From positions 1 through 49,232 of the forward strand of contig DATFLL010000128.1 in NCBI GenBank assembly GCA_035267785.1: DNA of 49,232 nt, given 5' to 3'. The position numbers and the translations under genes were made by a program. The stretch is from DATFLL01 sp035267785 (GTDB taxonomy: Bacteria > Pseudomonadota > Gammaproteobacteria > DATFLL01). Positions 1 to 8,475 of the stretch are shown one piece after another (position 1 is the first letter of the stretch; the number at the start of each line of letters is the position of its first letter). Under the pieces are notes generated by a model that was not told the origin of the DNA, searched no databases, and worked only from the letters and a program-made list of their open reading frames with translations.

Positions 1-177
1 CTCAAGGCCTCCACCGCGGCCATGAAGGAAATCTGCAAGGCCCGCTACGAGGCCTTCGGTTCGGCGGGCATGGCCTCCAAGATCACGGCCCTGAGCCTGG
101 AGGACATGGTCAAGCGCTATGCCTCTGGCGAGCTCGCCCCCAAGGTCGAGGGCGGCGCCAAGAAGAAAGCCGGCTGA
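1..177 (+). CDS. fba: Fructose-bisphosphate aldolase, class II (3' end only)
   Basis: The last 58 residues of a zinc-dependent class II aldolase, which interconverts fructose 1,6-bisphosphate with glyceraldehyde 3-phosphate and dihydroxyacetone phosphate in glycolysis, gluconeogenesis and the Calvin cycle. The frame is open from base 1 to TGA at 175-177. The tail contains the family-typical stretches ARYEAFGSAGMASKI and LEDMVKRYASGELAPKV, seen at the C-terminus of long CbbA/FbaA aldolases; the extra Lys-rich end (GGAKKKAG) is variable. The catalytic zinc site lies upstream of the window. Its position next to a RuBisCO operon fits a Calvin-cycle role. A strong terminator follows. Confidence 0.9.
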   Translation, partial: LKASTAAMKEICKARYEAFGSAGMASKITALSLEDMVKRYASGELAPKVEGGAKKKAG

Positions 178-205
178 AGGCTCGCCTCACCCGGTGCACC
201 GACGA

Positions 206-236
206 GGCGGGGGCCCATCAGGCCCCCGCCTTTTTT
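206..236 (+). terminator. Rho-independent terminator of fba
   Basis: A perfect 10-bp stem, GGCGGGGGCC (206-215) with GGCCCCCGCC (221-230), a 5-nt loop and six T (231-236). It closes the aldolase unit 29 nt after the stop codon. Confidence 0.9.
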
Positions 237-264
237 CATTGAAGCGCGCCCGCAGCCGACAGCC

Positions 265-558
265 ATGAGCGAACACTCGGAAAATATCAGCGATGTCCTG
301 GAGGCCGTGGCGCGCCTGGTCGAGGCCGACCCGCGCTCCGGACAGGCCCTGCTGTTCTATGCCCTGCTCAAGACCCTGGATACCGAGCAGGGCGGGCACA
401 TGTACATGCTGCGCAAGCTGCGGGAGCTCAGCCCGGAAAACCGTCGTCTGGCCTACGGACTGATGGAGCTCATGGCGCAGGAGTCCAATCGCGGCGCGGC
501 CTGGGAAGACGTCCTGGCCCGCGTCGATCAGGCCGTGCGCGGTCGTCGCTACCAATAG
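265..558 (+). CDS. Small hypothetical protein, 97 aa
   Basis: I do not recognise a named family. The product is soluble, largely helical and acidic at its N-terminus (MSEHSENISDVLEAVARLVEADP), with no signal peptide, transmembrane segment or Cys. It begins 28 nt after the aldolase terminator with ATG, and a Sel1-repeat gene starts 10 nt after its stop, so the two are probably cotranscribed. Coding is supported by strong GC3 bias like that of the neighbours. No function is proposed. Confidence 0.7.
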   Translation: MSEHSENISDVLEAVARLVEADPRSGQALLFYALLKTLDTEQGGHMYMLRKLRELSPENRRLAYGLMELMAQESNRGAAWEDVLARVDQAVRGRRYQ

Positions 559-568
559 GTCCGGGCGC

Positions 569-916
569 GTGCAGTTGGACGCCGACCAGCGTCTCGTCCT
601 GCTGTTGAAGGACGCCGAACGGGGTGTGGCCCGCGCCCAACGTCATCTTGCCAACCGTTATCTGCGCGGGCGCGGCGTGGCGCGCGACCCCGCGTTGGCG
701 GCGCAATGGATGCGTCGGGCGGCCGAACAGGGCTTTCCACCGGCCATGCGTGCCTGGGGGGAGTATCTGGAGCAGGGCGTGGCGGGCCCCAAGGACGTTG
801 TTGCCGCGTCCGTCTGGTACCGCCGGGCCGCCGCTGGCGGCGACCCGTTGGCGCGGGACCATCTGGCGCGGCTCGAGGCGGCCGGCCAAGCCCCTTCTGC
901 GGCGGATCCCGGGTAG
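569..916 (+). CDS. Sel1-repeat protein, 115 aa
   Basis: A short solenoid protein of Sel1-like (TPR-related) repeats. Two or three units are visible: ARAQRHLANRYLRGRGVARDPALAAQWMRRAAEQG (about residues 20-54), PAMRAWGEYLEQGVAGPKDVVAASVWYRRAAAGG (about 57-90) and the start of another (DPLARDHLARLE). Such repeats mediate protein-protein contacts; the partner is unknown. The start is GTG at 569, ten bases after the preceding gene; no better ATG precedes the first repeat. There is no signal peptide. Confidence 0.75.
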   Translation: MQLDADQRLVLLLKDAERGVARAQRHLANRYLRGRGVARDPALAAQWMRRAAEQGFPPAMRAWGEYLEQGVAGPKDVVAASVWYRRAAAGGDPLARDHLARLEAAGQAPSAADPG

Positions 917-1080
917 AAAAAACCCATCAAGCCCTGACATTTTGAGCCGATAGATCGACTGATTGAACGCTCCGGTGCGGACCGGGCGCAGAAGTACAGG
1001 AGTTGCACCGGTTCAAGGAATCCCGGAGGTCGCCGTCCTACCGGATCGTCGCCGTCTCTGTCTGCCAAAGAGGACGATCC

Positions 1081-1947
1081 ATGCCCAATAATACCAATAG
1101 ATATGCAACACTGTTCGCGCTCGTTGCCCTGACCTTCCTCCTGGCTGGCGGTCCCGCGCCGGCGGTCCACGCCGCCGATGCGCACGCCCAATCCCGGCCT
1201 GCGGCCTCCAGCGAGTTCCCCGGTCGCAAGCTGTTTCCGACGACACCGGTCATCGAGCTCGAGGACTTCCACGCCGAGCGTGACAAAGTGATCGTCGTCG
1301 ATGCGCGCTCGCACTACGAGTACGAGGTGCTGCACATCAAGGGGGCCATCAACATCCCCGTCGCCTCGCGCGATTTCGTGGCTCGCATGCAAGAGCTGCG
1401 CGCCAAGGATAAGCGCCCCATCGTCACCTATTGCAACGGCAAGACCTGTCTGAAGTCCTACGAGGCGGCCCACAAATGCATCACAAACGGCATCCGTGAT
1501 GTGGTCGCCTACGACGCGGGCATCATGGACTGGGCGCGGGCCTATCCGGATCAGTCCGTACTGCTCGGTCGCAGCCCGATCGACCCCCGGCGCTTGATCA
1601 CGCGCGCCGACACGCAAAAGCACGTCCTGAGCCCGCAGGAATTCGAGGCGCGGGCCGGCAGCTCCGACGGCATCGTGCTGGATATGCGTGACGTGTTTCA
1701 ACGCGAAGCCACGTCGCTGTTCTTCGGCCGAGAGCACCAAGTCCACTTTAACGAGCCGGACAAGATCGAGCAGTTCATCCGACGAGCCAAGCGCGAGCGC
1801 AAACCCCTGCTGATCTACGATGAGGTGGGCAAGCAGGTCCTGTGGCTGCAGTACCAGCTCGAAGATGAAAACGTCGCCGAGTACTACTTCATGAAGGGCG
1901 GGGCCGCGGGCTATTACAAGTATCTGCGCGGTATCTATACCAAGTAG
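1081..1947 (+). CDS. Secreted protein with two rhodanese-like domains
   Basis: Probable periplasmic sulfurtransferase, 288 aa. The ATG at 1081 follows an AGAGGA ribosome-binding site and gives a clear signal peptide (residues 1-31, hydrophobic core LFALVALTFLLAGG). The first rhodanese domain (about 57-155) has the DARSHYEYEVLHIKGAINIPV signature and an active-site loop YCNGKTC with catalytic Cys118. In the second domain (about 183-285) the equivalent loop is YDEVGKQ, with Asp247 at the Cys position, so it is likely non-catalytic. The substrate cannot be told; a sulfur-carrying role would suit a sulfur-oxidising host, but that is inference. It is convergent with cbbO. Confidence 0.85.
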   Translation: MPNNTNRYATLFALVALTFLLAGGPAPAVHAADAHAQSRPAASSEFPGRKLFPTTPVIELEDFHAERDKVIVVDARSHYEYEVLHIKGAINIPVASRDFVARMQELRAKDKRPIVTYCNGKTCLKSYEAAHKCITNGIRDVVAYDAGIMDWARAYPDQSVLLGRSPIDPRRLITRADTQKHVLSPQEFEARAGSSDGIVLDMRDVFQREATSLFFGREHQVHFNEPDKIEQFIRRAKRERKPLLIYDEVGKQVLWLQYQLEDENVAEYYFMKGGAAGYYKYLRGIYTK

Positions 1948-2007
1948 CATCCTTCGAAGAGGGCCCCGGGGCGTGTCGGCCGCCGCGGGGATGTCGTCCG
2001 CGAGGGG

Positions 2008-4344
2008 CTACTTGGTCAGATTCATGAACAGCGTCGGCAGGCGCTCGGGCAGGCGCTGGACGTGGTCGACCACCGTGTAGGCGTTGGCGCCGAAGATGCG
2101 TGAGACGTAGTCGTCGGCCTCGGGATCGAGTGTCAGGCAGTACGTCATCACGCCGCGCGTGGCCAGCTCCTCGACCGCCTTCTTGGTGTCGTGGCGCAGG
2201 TACTGCGGGTCGCGCTCGTCGATGTCGGCCGGTTCGCCGTCGCTCACCAACAGGATGAGCTTCTTCTGCTGGGGCTGGTTCAGCAGGTAATGCCCGGCGT
2301 GGCGCAGCGCCCCGCCCATGCGCGTGGACAGCCCGCCCTGCATACCGGCCAGGCGTGACTTGGCCTTGTCATCGAAGGGCTGGTCGAAGTCCTTGAATCG
2401 GTAGTACTGCACGTCGTGGCGCCCGTCCGAGGCGAAGCCGTGGATGGCGAAGGGATCGCCGATGCCGTCGATGGCCCAGGACAGCAGCGTACTCGCCTCG
2501 CGCGCGAGCTGGATGACGGGCCGGTCAGAGTCGCCGAGGACCTCGTTGGTCGACTCCGACAGGTCCAGCAGCACCAGCACGGCGAGATCGCGCACCTTGC
2601 GGATATAGCGGATGTTGATGCGAGGGTCGGGCGTCTCGCCCATGCGCAGGTCCACCATGGCGCGGATGGCCGCGTTGATGTCTATCTCGTCGCCGTCCTC
2701 CTGGTGGCGCTGGCGCACGATGCCGCGCGGTTGCATCGCGTCCATGATGTGCTTGAGCCGGCTGGCGATCGGCTTGTACTCGACCAGGATGTTGTCGATG
2801 TCCTCGGGGTTCCCCTTGGGCTGGCGCTTCTCCAGCACCGTCACCCAATCGGGCCGATTGAGCTGCACCTGGTAGTCCCACTCGGGATAGTGGTACGGGT
2901 CGCTGATGGGTTCGGTTCCCTCCAGCTCGTTAATGGTGCAGCCCTCCTGGTCCAGATAGAAGGGAGTCTCCAGGCGCCAGATCTCCTGCGCGTCGTCGCC
3001 GGCGAGCTCGCAGTCGAGCTCGTTGACCATCTCGATGACGCTGACCGTCTTGCGCACCTGACGGTGGCTCGCGGGCACGTATTCGGTTTCTTCCCAGACG
3101 TTCTCGGCGAACTGCCAGATGAAGCGATTGTCGTCGCGGTACGGAATCGCGATCGATTCGAGCACCCGCAGGCTGGGGACCTTGGCGTGCTCGCCCAGCT
3201 TGTTGAGGAAGGTCACGCCCAGGTCCCAGCTGAGCTGGTTGTCCTCGGGGCGCTTGGCGATCTCCTCGGCAAAGGCGGCGCGCGCCTCCTGAATCCACGG
3301 ATGGTCGTCGGCGTAGTCCGCGTCGAGCAGGGCATGGGCCAGGCGTTCGGCCAGATCCACCACGGGCTCGGTTGGACAGCTAACCTCGCGCACGCCCTCG
3401 TGGATGCGCCGCCACAGCTTGCCCAGGCCGGGAAACTCATGCACCGCCAGGTGCTCGATGCGCGCATCCTCGAACAGCCCCACCATGAACATCTGCACGG
3501 AATTGAGCCCCTCGGCCGAAATCGGGCCCGTCGAATAGGCGATATGCGCCGCGGCGTGGGCGGCGGTCGCCCGGTAGAGCTCGGTGCCCGTGACGTCCGC
3601 ATAGTCGTCGAAGGCGTCCGGGACGTGTATCAGGCGGTTTTCGATATAGGGCTTATAGCCCTCTCGGCTTTCGTAGTCGCCCGAGGTCGGGCGCATGAAG
3701 AAGTCGCGGCCCCACAGCGCGCGCAGGTAGAAGTTCAGCTTACGCTGTACATCCACGAACAGCGTGCCGCGCCGTTCGCGCTGCAGGACGGCCTTGCTGT
3801 CAGCCGACTCGAGATTGAAATACTCGACCTGTGCCTTGAAGTCGCGCCCGTGGGCCTGCGCGCCCCAATTGGCCCAGCGGCGCAGCCCGCCCAGCGTCAG
3901 CTTGGTAAACAGCTCATCCAGATGCGCGAGCATGGGACGCAGCCCGCGCGGCACCTTGGCCGACAACGAGTGGATGAGATTGAGGTAACCGCGAACCAGT
4001 TCGGCGTCGCCCAGGCGGCGCGCCGCCGTCGGCATGTTCGAGAACAGCAGCGAGATGATCTCGCCGCTGACCATCGAGGACAGTTTCATCGCCTCGGTAA
4101 CGCAGTCCTTGATGACCTCGTCGCCGACCTCCTTGGCCACGCTGGGCATGGCATTGAGGTAGGAGACGACCAGATCGGTGCCGCGGCCGAGCTCGCACAG
4201 CGCGCGGGCCCCTTCGAGGAAATTGTGCAGGCCCTGGGGCGACATCACCCGCGTGGCCTCGCGGTAGCTTTCCTCGAAGCTGTCCTTGACGCGAACGTCG
4301 GCCTTGTCCAGGCACTCGCGGTATTCGGCCAGATCAATGCTCAT
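2008..4344 (-). CDS. cbbO: CbbO, VWA-domain subunit of RuBisCO activase
   Basis: A protein of the CbbO/NorD family, 778 aa, close to full family length. CbbO binds RuBisCO and, with the CbbQ AAA+ hexamer, removes inhibitory sugar phosphates from it. The C-terminal von Willebrand A domain (about 588-778) has an intact MIDAS: DLSES at 594-598, Thr in LSTRMGG (about 674) and Asp in LVSDGEP (about 702). The N-terminal two thirds are helical and specific to the family. It is last in the cbbLSQO operon, 24 nt after cbbQ. Confidence 0.93.
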   Translation of the reverse strand: MSIDLAEYRECLDKADVRVKDSFEESYREATRVMSPQGLHNFLEGARALCELGRGTDLVVSYLNAMPSVAKEVGDEVIKDCVTEAMKLSSMVSGEIISLLFSNMPTAARRLGDAELVRGYLNLIHSLSAKVPRGLRPMLAHLDELFTKLTLGGLRRWANWGAQAHGRDFKAQVEYFNLESADSKAVLQRERRGTLFVDVQRKLNFYLRALWGRDFFMRPTSGDYESREGYKPYIENRLIHVPDAFDDYADVTGTELYRATAAHAAAHIAYSTGPISAEGLNSVQMFMVGLFEDARIEHLAVHEFPGLGKLWRRIHEGVREVSCPTEPVVDLAERLAHALLDADYADDHPWIQEARAAFAEEIAKRPEDNQLSWDLGVTFLNKLGEHAKVPSLRVLESIAIPYRDDNRFIWQFAENVWEETEYVPASHRQVRKTVSVIEMVNELDCELAGDDAQEIWRLETPFYLDQEGCTINELEGTEPISDPYHYPEWDYQVQLNRPDWVTVLEKRQPKGNPEDIDNILVEYKPIASRLKHIMDAMQPRGIVRQRHQEDGDEIDINAAIRAMVDLRMGETPDPRINIRYIRKVRDLAVLVLLDLSESTNEVLGDSDRPVIQLAREASTLLSWAIDGIGDPFAIHGFASDGRHDVQYYRFKDFDQPFDDKAKSRLAGMQGGLSTRMGGALRHAGHYLLNQPQQKKLILLVSDGEPADIDERDPQYLRHDTKKAVEELATRGVMTYCLTLDPEADDYVSRIFGANAYTVVDHVQRLPERLPTLFMNLTK

Positions 4345-4368
4345 AACAACCGAGCCTCGATGGATCGA

Positions 4369-5175
4369 TTAGAAGTACGTGCCGACGGCAGTGTCCAGGG
4401 TATCGCGCATGTCCGGGTCGTCGGTGATGGGGCGAACCAGGGTCATCATACAGGCGGCCTTGGCGTCGATGCCCTTGGCGATGAGCTGGGCCGCATAGAC
4501 CAGCAGACGTGTGGAGATACCCTCGTCCAGTCCGTGGCCCTTGAGGTTGCGCGCGCGGTGGGCGACCTGTACGAGCTTGTCAGCCGTCTCGGCGTCCACG
4601 CCCGTCTCATGGCTGACGATCTCCGCCTCCACTTTGGCATCCGGATAGTCGAAGTCCAGCGCGCCGAAGCGCTGCTTGGTCGACTGCTTCAGGTCCTTCA
4701 TGAGGTTCTGGTAGCCCGGGTTGTACGAGATGACCAACTGGAAATCCGGGTGGGCCTGGACCAGCTCGCCCTTCTTGTCCAGCGGCAGCGTGCGCCGGTG
4801 GTCGGTCAGGGGGTGGATGACTACGGTCGTGTCCTGGCGGGCCTCGACGACCTCGTCCAGGTAGCAGATGGCGCCGATGCGCGCTGCGGTGGTCAGCGGG
4901 CCATCCTGCCAACGCGTGCCCTTGGCGTCGAGCAGGAAGCGGCCGATGAGGTCGGAGGCGGTCATGTCCTCGTTGCAGGCCACGGTGATCAGCGGGCGTT
5001 TGAGCTTGTAGGCCATGTATTCGACGAAGCGCGATTTGCCGCAGCCGGTCGGGCCCTTGAGCATGATGGGCATGCGTGCCTCGTAGGCGGCCTCGTACAG
5101 CGAAATCTCGTCGTCGACGACTCGGTAGTACGGCTCCTCTGTGATCTGGAACTGCTTGGTGTCGATATCGCTCAT
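4369..5175 (-). CDS. cbbQ: CbbQ, AAA+ (MoxR-type) RuBisCO activase ATPase
   Basis: 268 aa. Walker A GPTGCGKS is at residues 41-48, Walker B ICYLDE at about 103-108, and sensor-like NPGYQN follows, as in CbbQ/NorQ. It powers RuBisCO reactivation with CbbO. I chose the ATG at 5175 because GGAGAAGG lies just upstream and CbbQ proteins usually start MSDxxxxQ; an in-frame start 20 codons earlier adds an unrelated tail overlapping the upstream hairpin region. A terminator-like hairpin separates it from cbbS, so expression is probably a fraction of that of cbbLS. Confidence 0.94.
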   Translation of the reverse strand: MSDIDTKQFQITEEPYYRVVDDEISLYEAAYEARMPIMLKGPTGCGKSRFVEYMAYKLKRPLITVACNEDMTASDLIGRFLLDAKGTRWQDGPLTTAARIGAICYLDEVVEARQDTTVVIHPLTDHRRTLPLDKKGELVQAHPDFQLVISYNPGYQNLMKDLKQSTKQRFGALDFDYPDAKVEAEIVSHETGVDAETADKLVQVAHRARNLKGHGLDEGISTRLLVYAAQLIAKGIDAKAACMMTLVRPITDDPDMRDTLDTAVGTYF

Positions 5176-5263
5176 CGTACCTTCTCCATGCGGGCATACG
5201 TTGGGCGGGTCACTCGGGCGGAGCGACCGGCTCAAGGCACGCCTTGGGGCTGAAACGGTTGTG

Positions 5264-5304
5264 GAAAAAAAGAGCCCCTGTTCGGCGGATCCGACAGGGG
5301 CTCT
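5264..5304 (-). terminator. Terminator/attenuator between cbbS and cbbQ
   Basis: Read on the minus strand: a 10-bp stem AGAGCCCCTG/CAGGGGCTCT (5304-5295 with 5280-5271) followed by seven T (5270-5264). It lies 27 nt after cbbS. It is shaped like an intrinsic terminator and probably acts as a partial one, giving much RuBisCO mRNA and less activase mRNA. Confidence 0.8.
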
Positions 5305-5330
5305 TCTTCTGGCTCTACCCGTCGGGTCGT

Positions 5331-5690
5331 CTAGACCTTGATCGGACCGCGGTAGATGACCATCGAGGCCCCCTGGGACTGGGCAAAGTTGTCGTATCCG
5401 ACCAGGCGCACGTGATGGTTGGGGTGCGCCTTGTGGCAGGCATCGGCCTCGGCCAGGATACGGTCGACGTCGGTCTCACCGAACATGGGCAGCTTCCACA
5501 TGTACCAGTAGTGATCGAAGGCGTTCTCCGGCTCGGTGTGCTCGATGGCCGGGTTCCAGCCCTTGCTCACGATGTACTCGACCTGCTTGCGGATCTGGTC
5601 CTTGTCCATCTCCGGCAGGTACGAGAAGGTCTCGAACTTGCGGCTGCTCGGATCCGACAGACTGGATTCGTAGTCTTGCATTTCACTCAT
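5331..5690 (-). CDS. cbbS: RuBisCO small subunit, form I
   Basis: 119 aa, normal length for a proteobacterial form IA small subunit. It caps the L8 core of RuBisCO. Family hallmarks visible are FETFSYLPEMDKDQIRKQ near residues 19-36, KGWNPAIEHTEP (about 43-54), YWYMWKLPMFG (about 61-71) and HHVRLVGYDN (about 92-101). It is separated from cbbL by about 150 nt holding a repeat and hairpin. Presence of cbbQ/cbbO and absence of carboxysome genes suggest the IAq, cytoplasmic subtype. Confidence 0.97.
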   Translation of the reverse strand: MSEMQDYESSLSDPSSRKFETFSYLPEMDKDQIRKQVEYIVSKGWNPAIEHTEPENAFDHYWYMWKLPMFGETDVDRILAEADACHKAHPNHHVRLVGYDNFAQSQGASMVIYRGPIKV

Positions 5691-5768
5691 TGTCTGATTC
5701 CTCGGGTTCTACCCGCGCGGTACGAAGCGAACCACGCGGGAGTCATTCCACATTTTGTCGGCTAGTGA

Positions 5769-5839
5769 CAAGTAACAAGTTTCAAGTAAAGACTTGTAAC
5801 TTGCGGGCGGCGGCGAAGCCGCCGCCCCCTTGTTACTTG
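5769..5839. repeat. Inverted repeat with nested hairpin between cbbL and cbbS
   Basis: CAAGTAACAAG (5769-5779) is repeated inverted as CTTGTTACTTG (5829-5839). Inside lies a perfect 10-bp GC stem, GGGCGGCGGC (5805-5814) with GCCGCCGCCC (5818-5827), and a further unit ACTTGTAACTTG (5792-5803). The TTGTAAC unit is the one tandemly repeated at 48321-48390. It starts right after the cbbL stop codon. In the cbbLS mRNA the GC stem could stabilise the cbbL 3' end or tune cbbS expression. Confidence 0.75.
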
Positions 5840-5843
5840 CAAC

Positions 5844-7265
5844 TTACTTATGCGACACGTCCAGCTTGTCGACGGTGTCGAACTCGAACTTGATCTCCTT
5901 CCACGTCTCCATCGCCGCTTTGAGCTCGGGGCTGTGCTTGGCGGCGGTGGTGAGGATCTCCTTGCCTTCCTTCTCGAGCTGACGACCCTCGTTGCGGGCC
6001 TCGACGCAGGCCTCGAGCGCGACGCGGTTGGCCGCGGCGCCGGCCGCGTTGCCCCAGGGGTGGCCCAGGGTGCCGCCGCCGAACTGCAGCACGGAGTCGT
6101 CGCCGAAGATGGTGGTCAGCGCCGGCATGTGCCACACGTGAATACCGCCGGAGGCAACCGGGAAGACGCCCGGCATGGAGCCCCAATCCTGGTCGAAGAA
6201 GATACCCCGTGAGCGGTCTTCCTTGATGAAGTCGTCGCGCATGATGTCGATCCAGCCCAGGGTGGCCTCGCGGTCGCCCTCGAGCTTGCCGACGACCGTA
6301 CCGGAGTGCAGGTGGTCACCGCCGGACAGGCGCAGGATCTTGGCCAGCACGCGGAAATGGATACCATGCTTGGGATGGCGGTCGAGCACGGCGTGCATGG
6401 CGCGGTGGATGTGCAGCAGGATGCCGTTGTCGCGGCACCAGTCCGCCAGGCCCGTGTTGGCGCAGAAGCCGCCCGTGATGTAGTCGTGCATGATGATCGG
6501 GGCGCCCAGCTCCTTGGCGTGCTCGGCGCGCTTGAACATCTCGTCCGGGGTCGGCGCGGTGACGTTCAGGTAGTGACCCTTGCGCTCGCCGGTCTCGGCC
6601 TCGGCCTTGTGGATGGCCTCCATGACGAAGTCGAAACGCTGGCGCCAGCGCATGAACGGCTGGGAGTTGACGTTCTCGTCGTCCTTGGTGAAGTCCAGAC
6701 CACCGCGCAGGCACTCGTAGACGGCACGGCCGTAGTTCTTGGCCGACAGACCCAGCTTGGGCTTGATGGTGCAGCCCAGCAGCGGACGGCCGTACTTGTT
6801 CATGATGTCGCGCTCGACCTGGATACCGTGCGGCGGGCCGCCGCAGGTCTTGACGTAGGCGATGGGGAAGCGCACGTCCTCCAGGCGAAGGTGACGCACG
6901 GCCTTGAAGCCGAACACGTTACCGACCAGCGAGGTGAACACGTTGACCACCGAACCCTCTTCGAACAGGTCGATCGGGTAGGCGATGAAGGCGTAGAAGG
7001 ACTCGTCGTCGCCCGGCACGTCCTCGATCCGATAGGCGCGGCCCTTGTAGTAGTCCAGGTCGGTCAGCAGGTCGGTCCACACCGTGGTCCATGTACCCGT
7101 GGAGGACTCGGCGGCCACGGCAGCGGCGGCCTCCTCGCGCGGCACACCGGCCTGCGGCGTGATCTTGAAGCAGGCCAGGATATCGGTCTCGGCCGGGGTG
7201 TACTCCGGCATCCAGTACGTTTCGCGGTATTCCTTCACGCCCGCGCTGTATGATTTCACTGCCAT
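5844..7265 (-). CDS. cbbL: RuBisCO large subunit, form I
   Basis: 473 aa, the usual form IA length. Catalyses carboxylation of ribulose 1,5-bisphosphate. Active-site stretches are present: TIKPKLG (Lys168, equivalent to spinach Lys175), GGLDFTKDDEN with the carbamylated Lys194 and Mg ligands Asp196/Glu197, and the loop-6 segment GTVVGKLEGD. The start ATG at 7265 has a perfect AGGAGG (7278-7273) at ideal spacing. First gene of cbbLSQO and divergent from cbbR, its expected activator. Confidence 0.98.
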   Translation of the reverse strand: MAVKSYSAGVKEYRETYWMPEYTPAETDILACFKITPQAGVPREEAAAAVAAESSTGTWTTVWTDLLTDLDYYKGRAYRIEDVPGDDESFYAFIAYPIDLFEEGSVVNVFTSLVGNVFGFKAVRHLRLEDVRFPIAYVKTCGGPPHGIQVERDIMNKYGRPLLGCTIKPKLGLSAKNYGRAVYECLRGGLDFTKDDENVNSQPFMRWRQRFDFVMEAIHKAEAETGERKGHYLNVTAPTPDEMFKRAEHAKELGAPIIMHDYITGGFCANTGLADWCRDNGILLHIHRAMHAVLDRHPKHGIHFRVLAKILRLSGGDHLHSGTVVGKLEGDREATLGWIDIMRDDFIKEDRSRGIFFDQDWGSMPGVFPVASGGIHVWHMPALTTIFGDDSVLQFGGGTLGHPWGNAAGAAANRVALEACVEARNEGRQLEKEGKEILTTAAKHSPELKAAMETWKEIKFEFDTVDKLDVSHK

Positions 7266-7503
7266 GAGCAGTCCTCCTAGAGTCGTTGAAGCGAAATAAA
7301 CCCAAATAGCACAAAGCTGTTACCGTCGCGTTGACACCGGACAATAAAGGGCTCGCGGCGGCGATAACGGTTTGTTCCCCGGCCGGCCAGCGGTTGTCCC
7401 CTCCAGCCGTTCCTAGTGGAAAGGCAGTATAGTTCTCGTGAATATAAAGTAAATTCAGGATTTGTGATTGATACCATAAGGTTTTAGTTATATCTTATTA
7501 CCC
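7266..7503. promoter_or_regulatory. cbbL/cbbR divergent regulatory region
   Basis: 238 nt between divergent starts. The cbbR-proximal 70 nt (about 7430-7500) are strikingly AT-rich for this genome. They hold the inverted repeat ATAAG (7476-7480) and CTTAT (7494-7498), spaced by 13 nt, a plausible LysR-type operator overlapping the cbbR promoter. The cbbL side carries the AGGAGG ribosome-binding site. No convincing sigma-70 hexamers could be assigned. Confidence 0.6.
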
Positions 7504-8475
7504 ATGAACGTGACTTTCCGTCAACTGCGCGTCTTCGAGGCCGTCGCCCGCCATTTGAGCTTCACCCAGGCGGCGCGTGAACTGCACCTGACACAGCCGG
7601 CAGTGTCTATGCAAATCAAGCAGTTAGAGGAAAATGCGGGGGTGCCGCTGTTCGAGCAGTTGGGCAAGAAGGTCTACCTGACTGAGGCGGGCCAGGAGAT
7701 GTACCACTGCGCCCGGGCCATCGCCCAGCAGCTCGATGATGCAGAGGCCGTGCTCGAGCAGCTCAAGGGGGTGCAGCGCGGGCGCCTGGAGATCTCAGTG
7801 GCCACCACGGCCAACTATTTCGCCAGCCGCCTGCTCGCCGCCTTCAACCGCCGCTACCCCGGGGTGACCTTCAGTCTGGACGTGACCAACCGCGAGACCC
7901 TGCTGCGCCAGTTGGCCGACAATGACAAGGAGGTGGCCATCATGGGCCTTCCCCCGGAGGAGGCCGAGCTCGCCGCCGAGACCTTCGCCGACAATCCCCT
8001 GGTGGTCATCGCCGCACCCGAACACCCGCTCGCCGCCGAGCGCGATATTCCCTTGAAGCGCCTGGAGTCGGAGACGTTCGTGGTGCGCGAGAAGGGTTCG
8101 GGGACCCGCATCGCCATGGAGCGCTTTTTCAATGCCCACGGGATCCATCTGCACATGCCCATGGAGATGAACAAGAACGAGGCCATCAAGCAGGCCGTGC
8201 AGGCCGGCCTGGGCCTGGGCATCGTCTCGGTCCACACCCTGGAGCTGGAGATGGAGACCGGCCGGTTGGTGATCCTCGACATCGAGGATTTCCCCATCAT
8301 GCGCCACTGGTACCTCGTGCATCGCAAGGGCAAGCGCCTGACACCCGTGGCCCAGGCCTTTCGCCAGTTCGTACTCAAGGAGGCGGACGGCATCCTGCAT
8401 CGTCCCCAGTTAGCCTTGCCAGGCGCGCCGTCCGCTGTTGCCACCCCGTCCGATGACACGTTAACCTCTCCCTGA
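7504..8475 (+). CDS. cbbR: LysR-type regulator CbbR
   Basis: 323 aa. N-terminal winged helix-turn-helix (about 1-60; VTFRQLRVFEAVARHLSFTQAARELHLTQPAVSMQIKQLEE) typical of LysR regulators, followed by the periplasmic-binding-like effector domain (about 93-295). Divergent orientation from cbbL is the classic arrangement for CbbR, which activates the Calvin-cycle operon in response to metabolites such as NADPH or RuBP. The stop TGA overlaps the ATG of the next gene (TGATG), suggesting translational coupling to the cytochrome. Confidence 0.95.
   Translation: MNVTFRQLRVFEAVARHLSFTQAARELHLTQPAVSMQIKQLEENAGVPLFEQLGKKVYLTEAGQEMYHCARAIAQQLDDAEAVLEQLKGVQRGRLEISVATTANYFASRLLAAFNRRYPGVTFSLDVTNRETLLRQLADNDKEVAIMGLPPEEAELAAETFADNPLVVIAAPEHPLAAERDIPLKRLESETFVVREKGSGTRIAMERFFNAHGIHLHMPMEMNKNEAIKQAVQAGLGLGIVSVHTLELEMETGRLVILDIEDFPIMRHWYLVHRKGKRLTPVAQAFRQFVLKEADGILHRPQLALPGAPSAVATPSDDTLTSP

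Noticed and set aside
2416..5253. Very long open frame (over 900 codons) on the plus strand opposite cbbO and cbbQ
   Set aside because: It mirrors genuine genes on the other strand in GC-rich DNA; its composition (His/Val/Leu/Asp-rich, no domains) is that of an antisense shadow.
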